64,000 bases of DNA from Lachnospiraceae bacterium (GTDB lineage: Bacteria; Bacillota; Clostridia; Lachnospirales; Lachnospiraceae). Where the stretch lies: positions 186,001 to 250,000 of the forward strand of contig CAJTDN010000001.1 of assembly GCA_910574865.1 (NCBI GenBank). Direction: 5' to 3'. The translations under genes were made by a program, and so were the position numbers. Shown here one piece after another: positions 45,894 to 54,065 of this stretch. A model generated the notes under the pieces. The model was given only the letters and a program-made list of their open reading frames with translations. It was not told the DNA's origin and searched no databases. How positions within the stretch are numbered: the first letter of the stretch is position 1; the number at the start of each line of letters is the position of its first letter.

Positions 45894-47075
45894 ATGGGAA
45901 GATTTACATTACCAAGAGATTTGTACTACGGAAAAGACGCCCTGGAGAACTTAAAGAACCTTCCAGGTAAGAAGGCCATCGTCATATCTGGCGGTAGCTC
46001 CATGAGGAAGGGCGGCTTTTTGGACAAGACGGAAAGTTACTTGAAGGAAGCCGGCATGGAAGTCACGTTTTTCGAGGGTGTCGAGCCGGATCCGTCGGTA
46101 GAGACGGTCATGAAGGGCGCAAAGGCCATGACAGATTTCCAGCCGGATTGGATCGTGGCCATTGGCGGCGGTTCCCCGATTGACGCGGCCAAGGCCATGT
46201 GGGCGTTCTACGAGTATCCCGAGACGACGTTCGAGGATTTGTGCACGCCGTTCAATTTCCCGAAATTGAGGACGAAGGCCCGCTTCTGCGCCATCCCGTC
46301 CACGTCCGGCACGGCGACGGAAGTGACGGCATTTTCCGTCATCACGGACTACGCCAAGGGCATCAAGTATCCTCTGGCCGACTTTGAAATCACGCCGGAC
46401 GTGGCCATCGTCGACCCGGCATTGGTAGAGAGCCTTCCCATCAAGCAGGTTGCCTATACCGGCATGGACGCTCTGACGCACGCCATCGAGGCATACGTTT
46501 CCACCCTGAACAGCCCGTTCACGGACCCGCTGGCCATCAAGGCCATCGAGATGGTGTTTGATTACCTGCCGGCGTCCTACAATAAGGATTTGGACGCGAG
46601 GGAGCAGATGCATTACGCACAGTGTCTGGCCGGCCAGGCGTTCTCGAACGCGTTGCTCGGCATCGTGCACTCCATGGCGCACAAGACGGGAGCCGCCTTC
46701 TCGACCGGCCACATCCCGCACGGCTGCGCGAACGCCATTTACCTGCCGTACGTCATCAAGTACAACGCGCACGAGCCGGAGGCGATGAGAAGGTATGCCG
46801 ACATCGCGAGAAGGGTCGGACTTGGCGGGACTTCCGAGAAGGCCCAGGTCAACGCGCTGATTGAGAAAATCGAGTCCTTCAACCGCGCCATGAACATTCC
46901 GAAGACGATTCAGGAATTCGGCGTGAAGGAAGACGAGTTCCTTGAGAAACTGGACGCGATTGCGGCAAACGCCGTCGGCGACGCCTGCACGGGTTCCAAC
47001 CCGAGAAGCATCACGCCGGAACAGATGGCGAAGTTGTTCAAGTGCACCTTCTATGGCACGGAAGTAGACTTCTAA
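45894..47075 (+). CDS. iron-containing alcohol dehydrogenase
   Basis: The 393-residue group III dehydrogenase has GGGSPIDAAKAMW (nucleotide-binding), PSTSGTATEVTAFSVIT, and the metal-binding histidines in GMDALTHAIEAY, IVHSMAHKTGAAF and HIPHGCANAIY. It resembles clostridial butanol dehydrogenases and should reduce an aldehyde with NAD(P)H in fermentation. AAGGAGG before MGRFTL fixes the start. A Rex-like operator overlaps the promoter, suggesting induction at high NADH/NAD+. A strong terminator follows. Confidence 0.93.
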   Translation: MGRFTLPRDLYYGKDALENLKNLPGKKAIVISGGSSMRKGGFLDKTESYLKEAGMEVTFFEGVEPDPSVETVMKGAKAMTDFQPDWIVAIGGGSPIDAAKAMWAFYEYPETTFEDLCTPFNFPKLRTKARFCAIPSTSGTATEVTAFSVITDYAKGIKYPLADFEITPDVAIVDPALVESLPIKQVAYTGMDALTHAIEAYVSTLNSPFTDPLAIKAIEMVFDYLPASYNKDLDAREQMHYAQCLAGQAFSNALLGIVHSMAHKTGAAFSTGHIPHGCANAIYLPYVIKYNAHEPEAMRRYADIARRVGLGGTSEKAQVNALIEKIESFNRAMNIPKTIQEFGVKEDEFLEKLDAIAANAVGDACTGSNPRSITPEQMAKLFKCTFYGTEVDF

Positions 47076-47134
47076 GATACATAAACGACGGGACATGGAA
47101 ATTTCGGATAACGGAATTTTCAATCGAATTTCAT

Positions 47135-47177
47135 AAGGGGCATGGAAATTCCAAATCGGAGTTTCCATGCCCCTTTT
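47135..47177 (+). terminator. terminator of alcohol dehydrogenase gene
   Basis: Perfect 14-bp arms AAGGGGCATGGAAA around a 13-base loop, followed by TTTT. Confidence 0.9.
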
Positions 47178-47226
47178 ATTCTGTCATAGGAAACCCGCCA
47201 GGAACGCCACTAGCGTCCCATAAGCG

Positions 47227-47253
47227 GGCCGGAAGTCATAACGGCTTCCGGCC
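47227..47253. repeat. 9-bp hairpin without T tract
   Basis: GGCCGGAAG and CTTCCGGCC around nine bases, just behind the second RibU gene. It lacks a T run, so its role is unclear. Confidence 0.5.
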
Positions 47254-47270
47254 ATAAAAAACAATTCGTT

Positions 47271-47921
47271 TCATAACACGCCATTCAGAGAAAGGATCCA
47301 TAACGCGCAGGTCGCAATTACCATCACGGCAACCAATATGACCCCGACATTTGCCCGTGTTTTCCCCGTCCCGTTTCCAGATTCCAGCAAATTTGAACGG
47401 CGCAGGGCCATGACGACGGGTTTATATAAGAGTAACGTCAATGCCGCGTTTAATCCCCCCTTGATCAAGTTAAACGGCAAAAATGCCGGCAGCAACAATT
47501 CTACGACGGCTTCCCTGGGATACCCCATGTAAATTGGAGCAATCAAATAATTCCAAAGCATCATGACCGCGACCTGGCACCCCCAACCGCAAAGCAGTCC
47601 CGCGACGGCTCCGGATAGTTTGTGCCTCTTCTTATAAATAAATGCCGCCATACACGCGAAAGAACAACTCGAAATCACGTTCATCAAGCAGCCTAAGATT
47701 CCCGTCCCACTGATGGTGAACATTTGCACCACGGAAACAATCACCGTTACCGAGAGCGAGACAAGCGGTCCAAAAATCAACCCGCCAATCACGATGACGA
47801 CGTCCTTCGGGTCGTACTTCAAAAAAAGCACGATTGGAATACGCCCGACCATCACCGCCGCATAGGCGAGTGCGCACAACATGCCAATTGCCGTAAGTTT
47901 TTTTGTTCTTCTGATATTCAT
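47271..47921 (-). CDS. RibU-like ECF transporter S component, second copy
   Basis: The 216-residue membrane protein shows the RibU pattern: MLCALAYAAVMVGRIPIV followed by LKYDPKDVVIVIGGLIFGP, and FLPFNLIKGGLNAALTLLLY near the end. AAGGAGG upstream supports the start. A canonical FMN riboswitch lies about 150 bp upstream on the same strand. It is clearly diverged from the RibU at 31248, so the two may differ in affinity or flavin preference. EcfAAT genes are not in the window. Confidence 0.88.
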   Translation of the reverse strand: MNIRRTKKLTAIGMLCALAYAAVMVGRIPIVLFLKYDPKDVVIVIGGLIFGPLVSLSVTVIVSVVQMFTISGTGILGCLMNVISSCSFACMAAFIYKKRHKLSGAVAGLLCGWGCQVAVMMLWNYLIAPIYMGYPREAVVELLLPAFLPFNLIKGGLNAALTLLLYKPVVMALRRSNLLESGNGTGKTRANVGVILVAVMVIATCALWILSLNGVL

Positions 47922-48043
47922 TTGAATACCCTCCTTAATAAAAAATTAACACTTGAAAGTATCGAAATGCCTTTCAGGTGTTAATCTTTTCGGTGTATTG
48001 AACATGTCAACAAGGCAGTTTTTAAAAAAGTGTGCAAAAACAT

Positions 48044-48066
48044 CGTCAGACTTCCTCTGACAATCT
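48044..48066 (-). promoter_or_regulatory. expression-platform hairpin of FMN riboswitch
   Basis: GTCAGA and TCTGAC around GGAAG, directly behind the aptamer on the minus strand and followed by T-rich sequence: a likely terminator element. Confidence 0.6.
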
Positions 48067-48067
48067 C

Positions 48068-48184
48068 AATACACCTTCTTTAATCCGGACTATACCGTCG
48101 GTTTTGGAATTCCACCAAACCCCGCGCTTTCGCGCCCGCGGACTATGACCGCCGATCGGGAATTTCACCCTGCCCTGAAGACAT
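48068..48184 (-). ncRNA. FMN riboswitch, canonical
   Basis: On the minus strand it reads GGGCAGGGTGAAATTCCC, then GATCGGCGGTCATAGTCCGCG, GGTGGAATTCC, ACCGACGGTATAGTCCGGAT and AAGAAGG: all RFN-element blocks in order. It controls the RibU-like gene. Confidence 0.95.
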
Positions 48185-48434
48185 CGCCACTATTCAATTG
48201 TTTCAAAAATTATAGCACGGGACGAACGAACAGTCAACCTCGAATCATGCGGCAGGGTATATTAGCCTTATATCGTCCAGCCATAGGGAAAGTATATTCC
48301 TAAAAGAATGTTCCAAACATTTTTATGAGGTTCCCAAGTTTATTTTTTATGCATTAGGCTATGCAATAAATCGTGTCCTGGGCATGAGCCGACAAGTGTG
48401 GTACACTAATAAGAATAAAACGGGGAGGTGCTTT
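48185..48434. other. intergenic region
   Basis: AT-rich sequence between the riboswitch and the AAA-ATPase remnant; no gene or clear signal beyond GGGGAGG at 48423 before the remnant's ATG. Confidence 0.4.
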
Positions 48435-48972
48435 ATGGGCGTTTATCTAAATCCGGGAAATATAGCGTCGGTGTACAGAAGGTTTTAAAGAATCTATTCA
48501 TTCTGAAATATACGTGGATAAAACCGAGCTGATTGTCCGCATAAATAAATTACTGAACACAAAAGAAAAATTCATTTGTGTCAGCAGGCCGAGGCGGTTT
48601 GGAAAATCCATGGCGTTGGAAATGCTGGACGCCTATTATGGGCGCGGTTATGATTCCAGGGAATTGTTCGCGGGGTTGAAAATAGAGAATGACTCTTCTT
48701 TCGAGGAACATTTGAATCGATATGACGTAATTTATCTGAACATGCAGCAATTTTTAATCGGGGCGAAAAAAAGGAACTCACGGAATATTTAGAAGAGGAA
48801 GTTTTAGAGGAACTTCTGGAAGAATATGGACATTTATTAAAAAGACAAGACATGGGGCTTGCCGACACGCTGCGGAAAATTCACGCGAAAAGTGGAAAGC
48901 AATTTACAAGTTTGTACCCTTCACATAAAGAAGTGAAGGGTACAAGGGCAACGCTGTATCAAATTACGGTAT
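48435..48972 (+). pseudogene. AAA-ATPase-like gene, disrupted and truncated
   Basis: The frame opens MGVYLNPGN, the standard start of the AAA-ATPase_like (PF09820) family. It is interrupted by about 19 bases containing GCGTCGGTGTACAGAAGG, after which GFKESIHSEIYVDKTELI resumes in another frame. The P-loop region VSRPRRFGKSMALEML is intact. A one-base shift in an A run at about 48768 breaks it again; ELTEYLEEEVLEELLEEYG continues in the next frame. The similarity stops near 48905, where the mobile-element remnant begins. The gene cannot be functional. Confidence 0.8.
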
Positions 48973-48983
48973 AGTTTTAATGG

Positions 48984-49597
48984 CTATGCCGTTTTTTCTT
49001 TATCTGAATGCTTCTGTTTTAAGCGTTCTTGAAACATATCTTCATATTCTTCAGCAGATGGCGCATCAATAATACCGATACCACTATAATAAATATCAAT
49101 CGGATATACGGTCTTTCCGTCTATCATCTGTTTCTTAGATACCATAATGTAATCCATAAACTCATTGACGATGGCAGGTGTAAGTTCCCTGATTTCCGTA
49201 TAACGCCTGACTTTCTCCACAAATTCTGACACATTTGCGGTTTTGTCATTCTGCATTTCAATGTCTGCTTTTAATTGGACAAGAGATTCTTTTAAGGCTT
49301 TCTGCTCTGCTTCGTAGTTTGTCGACATTGTTGCAAAACGCTCATCGCTCAGTTTGCCGTACTCTTGCGGTAATTGGAACAAAAGAAATATGCCTGCTCC
49401 CTGCTATAATTGTTCGTCACACTATAATACAGCTTTTCCCCGCAGTCGGCACAATAGAGTAATCCAGAAAAAATACTGATTTCGCCTATGCGGTTTGGTC
49501 TGCGTTTATGGCTTCTAAGCTCCTGCACGAGTGCCCAAGTTTCGCTGTCAATGATAGTATGCCCGCAATATTCAAGCTGTTCCAGAATATCCGTCAT
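48984..49597 (-). pseudogene. C-terminal remnant of a large serine recombinase
   Basis: Two overlapping frames give a recombinase zinc-ribbon part (IFSGLLYCADCGEKLYY, with a second cysteine region AYFFCSNYR) and a coiled-coil plus C-terminal DUF4368-like part (LSDERFATMSTNYEAEQKAL, LTPAIVNEFMDYIMV). A frameshift at about 49349-49382 separates them. The N-terminal catalytic domain with its serine is absent. It resembles the recombinase of TnpX-type ICEs. Confidence 0.8.
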
Positions 49598-49658
49598 CCA
49601 CGAAAAATTGGGTGTTTGGAAATCCGTTTTCCGTTGCGTATTTTCTGACGATGGATTT

Positions 49659-49778
49659 TTAATTGGTAATGCTGTTGCTCTCCCCCTGAAGCATATCGTA
49701 AATGTTGTTGATTGCTTCTCGAATAGTGGTATCTTCGGTAAATTGCTCCTTTGTTCTTTCGTCTATATAGTTGTCCAT
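49659..49778 (-). CDS. small hypothetical ORF in element remnant (39 aa)
   Basis: MDNYIDERTKEQFTEDTT opens a 39-residue, acidic, probably helical peptide, preceded by a GGGGGG ribosome-site-like run. It lies between the recombinase remnant and the sigma-like remnant. I do not recognise it; it may be a truncated element gene. Confidence 0.45.
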   Translation of the reverse strand: MDNYIDERTKEQFTEDTTIREAINNIYDMLQGESNSITN

Positions 49779-49860
49779 ATGCAATAATCCCCCCATGAAG
49801 AATAGAGTGAGAAAAAATATCCCTCACCCTATAGTCCTTGAAAAAGTTGAAATTTGCCCT

Positions 49861-50290
49861 CTATTGCTTAAAATCTTTTAGTTTTTTCCGTAGATGCTGC
49901 ATCCTTGCATAGATAGCCCCTGCGGTTAAATGCACAAGTGGGGCAATCTCCTCTGTAGAATATCCCTACATTTTCAGCAGGACAATTTGTAATGTGCGCC
50001 TGTCCACCGTGATTAAGGCAAGGTACAGATTTTCACTTTCAGTCTCGTCCAGTAAATCAGAAACAGACCTTACTTCCGTCTGCTTCTCCCTGTCTGCCAT
50101 ACCTTCAAGGTATTCTCCGAAATCGCTCGCCCATCAGTAAAACCGCCTGTTGGAATTAAAATCTGCCCTATCGTCTGTACGGATTTTCTCAATAACCACT
50201 TCATCAATGCCACACTCACGCAAAATCTTTTCTTCGGCTTCTTTCCAGATGCGCCATTTTCTCTCCTCTCGTCCGTGGTTGTATGCCATC
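49861..50290 (-). pseudogene. sigma-70-region-like regulator, disrupted
   Basis: The start MAYNHGREERKWRIWKEAEE follows GGAGG and is typical of ICE-borne sigma-like proteins. A frameshift near 50135 and a TAG at about 49970 (between LQIVLLKM and GYSTEEIAPLV) break the reading frame. The C-terminal helix-turn-helix (GYSTEEIAPLVHLTAGAIYA) is still visible. Confidence 0.75.
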
Positions 50291-50380
50291 TTTATTTCCT
50301 CCAATCAAAACTGATTGAGAGGGCAGGCAAAAGCCCCCATTTTCCCAAAGGAAAAAACAAGGGGGCTGAGCGCCTTAAAT

Positions 50381-50662
50381 TTAAACCTCCATTATTTTTC
50401 TCAGTTTCGCAAGGATTTTAGTTTTGCGTTTATTGACAACGCTCTGTGTTATGCCTAACCGCGCCCCAACTTCCCGCTCGGGAAGTTCTTCAAAGAAGAT
50501 TGCCTTTACCAATGCCTGCTCACCATCCGACAATAAGGGCAGGGAGGCTTTCAGCTTGTCCACCATCGCCGCATGGACAACGGTTTCCGCAACGTCCACA
50601 GCTTCATCAACAATGAAATCAAGCACATTCCCCTCACTGTCCGTAAATCCCTCCAAACTCAA
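50381..50662 (-). CDS. small sigma-factor-like DNA-binding protein
   Basis: Up to 93 residues, with a C-terminal region-4-like helix-turn-helix (LPEREVGARLGITQSVVNKRKTKIL). The frame starts with TTG at 50662; a GTG near 50632 is another option. An AGCCCCC/GGGGGCT hairpin lies just downstream. It belongs to the integrative-element remnant and probably regulated its genes. Confidence 0.65.
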   Translation of the reverse strand: MSLEGFTDSEGNVLDFIVDEAVDVAETVVHAAMVDKLKASLPLLSDGEQALVKAIFFEELPEREVGARLGITQSVVNKRKTKILAKLRKIMEV

Positions 50663-50762
50663 ACAAGTCTGGAGGGTTAAACTATTTTCATTTGGACGTG
50701 AAGATACAGCCCACCAAAACGCTGTTTTTTTATTTGGTGGGCTATAACTTCAATTACAAGCC

Positions 50763-51314
50763 TTATCCCAAAGACTTCAAATTATTTCTATATTCCTGCA
50801 TCTCCCTTTCGTCCGTGTTATCTAAAACAAATTGCAGTTCGTTTGTTACCTTTTCACGGTCATAGGGAAGATACGCCGTTACGGGCGTGAAATTAGATAC
50901 CGTGTTCGCAAACAGGTGTGTGCGTATATTTAAGTTATTGATTAGGATTTGCAATTCACGGATACGCTCCTTTTCTTCGGCAGATACAAACAAGCCCTGC
51001 TGTGCCATCTGGTAAAGCTCTGTGCCCGGAAAAAGCGTGAGAGAGTCCCTTACCGTTAACGCCCGCAGTTTAAGATTTTCATAGCTCATTGCGAACGGGT
51101 TAGCTCCCGTCCAGAAAATCCTTCGGGCATTTGGCTGATAACTTTTTATCTCTGCTAAATCCTCCTCAAATTCCTCAATAGGCGACATTCGGAAGCACTC
51201 ATTTTTATACAGGCTACAAAACTTGCATTTATTATAGGTGCAGCCAGAGGTAGCCTGTATGATAACCGAGTGGGCTTCATACGGTGGTCGCCAAGTTCTG
51301 CCTGTAAAGTGCAT
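50763..51314 (-). CDS. radical SAM protein with large internal deletion
   Basis: The 183-residue product starts like the 299-residue neighbour (MHFTGRTWRPPYEA, SGCTYNKCKFCSLY cysteine cluster, RIFWTGANPFAMSYENL). It then jumps in frame to the C-terminal part (LTLFPGTELYQMAQQG). About 120 residues of the barrel are missing. The cluster could still form but the active-site barrel cannot, so it is probably inactive although the frame is open. Confidence 0.75.
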   Translation of the reverse strand: MHFTGRTWRPPYEAHSVIIQATSGCTYNKCKFCSLYKNECFRMSPIEEFEEDLAEIKSYQPNARRIFWTGANPFAMSYENLKLRALTVRDSLTLFPGTELYQMAQQGLFVSAEEKERIRELQILINNLNIRTHLFANTVSNFTPVTAYLPYDREKVTNELQFVLDNTDEREMQEYRNNLKSLG

Positions 51315-51383
51315 GATTGCCCCTCCTTTCCTTAATTATTGGCGTGTTTTTCGCCATAAAGGGATACCCGCAGGGTGTTTCAC

Positions 51384-52283
51384 TTACAGATGATGAACGC
51401 TTTTTCTATACCTCTGTAATTCTTCTTCGCTGACATTTCCTATGATTTCATCGAGAAACGCCAACAGCTTTTTCTTATTCTTAGGCAGTTGCCCATGAAA
51501 CTGGTACGCATTGGAAGCTCCCATTGCCGCAAAGATGGTCGGTATCTGCAAATTTTCAATGAGTGTCCGTACCTCTTTGTATTTTTCAAGTTCGCCTTCC
51601 TCTTGCCAGTTCCCACGCTGTATTTCAGCATAAAGCTCTGAATCGGGATAAATCGTAAGCATATTTGCCCCGATAAGCGTAGGGTGTATCTGGTTGCATA
51701 TATCAGCCGTCAATTTTGCTCCTATTTCTCCACGACCTGCTCCAGAGATACTCACCAAGTAAAAGAAACTGTAATGAATGCCTGCTGCATCTAATCTCTG
51801 GCATTGCTCTATGATGTCGGCAGAGATATATCCCTTGTTCATAAACCGCAGGGCTTCGTCATCACCTGTTTCTATTCCTATTGTCAGACCGTCATACCCA
51901 AAAGCCCGCAGTTTGGCAAGTTCCTCATCGGTTTTAGGGGTAACATCTGTAATTCTCGCAAACGAGCCAATAGATGTAACTGACGGGAGATATTTGCGGA
52001 TTAGCTCTGCAATCGCAGTTAATTTGTCATAAGACAAAACAAAAGGGTTAGCCCCCGTCAAAAATACTCTGTCAATACGCCCGCTGTTCCAACCTTTTGT
52101 TGCTCTTTTCACCTCCCGTAAATCACTCTCAATATCCTCCAGAGGGGACATTCTGAATTTGAACGGCAAATCATTATACAAGGTACAAAACTTGCATTTA
52201 TGATGCGTACAGCCTGCCGTTACCTCTAACAAAAGTGATGCCGCTTCATACGGCGGTCGCCAAATTGTTCCTGTGTAGTGCAT
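51384..52283 (-). CDS. radical SAM protein
   Basis: A 299-residue radical SAM enzyme with the cluster motif CTHHKCKFC (C-x4-C-x2-C) near residue 20, FLTGANPFVLSYDKL, and GIETGDDEALRFMNKGY of the barrel. Similar proteins occur next to small regulators in Clostridia; the reaction is unknown. GGAGAGG before MHYTGT decides the start. It is divergent from the HxlR gene, whose operator region it shares. Confidence 0.85.
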   Translation of the reverse strand: MHYTGTIWRPPYEAASLLLEVTAGCTHHKCKFCTLYNDLPFKFRMSPLEDIESDLREVKRATKGWNSGRIDRVFLTGANPFVLSYDKLTAIAELIRKYLPSVTSIGSFARITDVTPKTDEELAKLRAFGYDGLTIGIETGDDEALRFMNKGYISADIIEQCQRLDAAGIHYSFFYLVSISGAGRGEIGAKLTADICNQIHPTLIGANMLTIYPDSELYAEIQRGNWQEEGELEKYKEVRTLIENLQIPTIFAAMGASNAYQFHGQLPKNKKKLLAFLDEIIGNVSEEELQRYRKSVHHL

Positions 52284-52340
52284 AAACACCTCTCCTTTTC
52301 TATAGTCTATACTAATTATACTTGCGTACAATGTTTTTAC

Positions 52341-52370
52341 AAGTACTGTACTTTTTTATAGTACTTATAT
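52341..52370. promoter_or_regulatory. candidate HxlR operator
   Basis: AAGTACTGTACTT and a nearby AGTACT repeat form overlapping dyads between the divergent radical SAM and HxlR-type genes. Confidence 0.55.
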
Positions 52371-52433
52371 TAAAGCGGTACATTGATTTTCGAGAAAAGG
52401 TGTGTTATACTATTTCAGAAAGGAGTGGCAGGA

Positions 52434-52763
52434 ATGAAAAAAAGTACATTGGCTGTTGAACGCTGCAAAACAGTTTCTACCATACAGAAAATCTTGGGCG
52501 GTAAATGGAAAATTGAAATCATCTATTACATCGCCTTTCGGGATATACACCGCTTTGGAGAGCTTCGCAGGCATATCGGTGACATTACGGAATCAAGCCT
52601 GACAAAGCAGCTTCGGGAACTGGAAGCCGACGGCTTTATTACCCGTTATGACTATAAAGAAGTACCTCCCCGTGTGGAGTATAACCTTACTGACTTAGGC
52701 AAAAGTTTCATTCCCGTTTTTGAACACATAAAACAATGGGGAGATGAAAACCTCAGCGAGTAA
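52434..52763 (+). CDS. HxlR-family transcriptional regulator
   Basis: A 109-residue winged-helix protein with ILGGKWKIEIIYYIAF, RFGELRRHIGDITESSLTKQLRELEADGFI and the wing RYDYKEVPPRVEYNLT, all typical of HxlR. AAAGGAG before MKKSTL supports the start. It likely represses or activates the divergent radical SAM gene through the dyads in between. Confidence 0.92.
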   Translation: MKKSTLAVERCKTVSTIQKILGGKWKIEIIYYIAFRDIHRFGELRRHIGDITESSLTKQLRELEADGFITRYDYKEVPPRVEYNLTDLGKSFIPVFEHIKQWGDENLSE

Positions 52764-52898
52764 GAAAAATATCCTAAAGGATATTTTTCCCTCGCGGCAG
52801 TCGCCAAATGGACATACCAGTATGTCCGCTTGGCTCGTTGCTCACGAGAATAAAGCATAATATTTGGCAGGCACATAAATAGTTAGGAAATAATACTT

Positions 52899-54014
52899 AT
52901 GGCAGCAAACAGCATACGCTACATATACAATTCAAATATGGGCATGGAATTGATTTTCTGCGAAAATTCAACAATATCCTATCCCACACATAACCATGTT
53001 TCCGTGCTTACAATCGGTATTGTGTTAGATGGCTCTATTGTGCTTACTGCAAATAATAATGAAAAGGTTTATGAAAAAAATCAGACCTTTATCATTTGCC
53101 CATATATGCCGCATAGTATTTCAGCACATAGCAGCTATACTTTGCTAAGTTTATGTATTGATAAAAATATTGCCACACACTATACCGCCGATAAAATAAG
53201 GCATAACATAATGGCTCTGTTAATGAATGCTTTTAACACAGAAAGAATCAATCAATACCAGATATTACAATTATTGGACTGCTTAAACTCGCTTGCCGCT
53301 TATACAGATTGGCACTCTGAAAGCCAGAATCCATTTATCAATAATCTAAAAAAGCAGTTGGAATTATATCCCGAAGCCAAATTTAGTATTGAAGAAATGG
53401 CACAAAACGCATTTATCAGTAAATACCATTTTATCCGAAGTTTTAAGGCAGAAGTGGGGCTTACACCGCACCAGTTTCAACTTCAAAACCGTATCCGTAA
53501 GGCACAACGATTGATGCACAACGCTGAAACAATAACAGAAGTGGCTTTGACCACAGGTTTTTGCGACCAAAGCCACTTCATAAAGCAATTTGAAAAACAA
53601 GTAGGCTTACCTCCGCCGACTTACAAATTATCTTCCCAAACAATCCTAAAGGATACCTCTATGCCATTCGGCAATATTGAGGAAATTAAAACTGGGGAAA
53701 TCAAACTTTTCATCATCGAGCATTACCAAGACGTGACACTGGACATGCCGGCCTCGCATTTTGCCTTTTCTCCGTCCTATTTAAGTAGGCTCATCAAACG
53801 ATTCTTCGGTGTCAATTATTCACACCTGCTACAGTCCGTGCGTTTAGAAAAAGCAAAAGATTTGCTACGCAATACCGACATGCACGTTACCGATATCAGC
53901 GCGAATATCGGATATGAAAGCAATTCATATTTCATAAGCATTTTTAAACAAGCTTTTTCCATGACTCCCTCGCAATATAGGAACACGTATCAGAACCAAG
54001 ACAGATTATTATAG
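52899..54014 (+). CDS. chimeric AraC-type regulator with two DNA-binding domains
   Basis: The 371-residue protein has an N-terminal cupin-like part (THNHVSVLTIGIVLDGSI, PYMPHSISAHS), then a complete AraC helix-turn-helix pair (SIEEMAQNAFISKYHFIRSF to CDQSHFIKQFEKQVG, residues 165-245). Then, from about residue 270, a second AraC DNA-binding domain follows (DMPASHFAFSPSYLSRLIKR to GYESNSYFISIFKQ). The first 265 residues are AT-rich like the element remnant; the last 100 have the chromosomal composition. I infer an in-frame fusion at the element's right edge, near 53700. The GH78 gene lies next door on the opposite strand. Confidence 0.85.
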   Translation: MAANSIRYIYNSNMGMELIFCENSTISYPTHNHVSVLTIGIVLDGSIVLTANNNEKVYEKNQTFIICPYMPHSISAHSSYTLLSLCIDKNIATHYTADKIRHNIMALLMNAFNTERINQYQILQLLDCLNSLAAYTDWHSESQNPFINNLKKQLELYPEAKFSIEEMAQNAFISKYHFIRSFKAEVGLTPHQFQLQNRIRKAQRLMHNAETITEVALTTGFCDQSHFIKQFEKQVGLPPPTYKLSSQTILKDTSMPFGNIEEIKTGEIKLFIIEHYQDVTLDMPASHFAFSPSYLSRLIKRFFGVNYSHLLQSVRLEKAKDLLRNTDMHVTDISANIGYESNSYFISIFKQAFSMTPSQYRNTYQNQDRLL

Positions 54015-54065
54015 GAACCCCTAAATTTCCACGGGCGGCCAGCACGGCCGCCCGCTCATATTTTT

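Larger units (their letters stand above)
48905..53710. mobile_element. decayed integrative element, approximate bounds
   Basis: The block holds serine recombinase remnants, broken sigma-factor-like genes, a radical SAM pair and HxlR. Its left edge cuts an AAA-ATPase-like gene and its right edge lies within a chimeric AraC gene. An inverted TTGTACCCTTCAC pair (13-bp arms) at about 48914-48947 marks the left side. Recombinase at the end and sigma-like genes inside are typical of clostridial ICEs; the transfer genes are missing. Confidence 0.6.

Noticed and set aside
49594-49827. 77-codon minus-strand frame with many tyrosines and arginines
   Set aside because: The 39-codon frame overlapping it has a better start and ribosome site; the longer one looks like a shadow.
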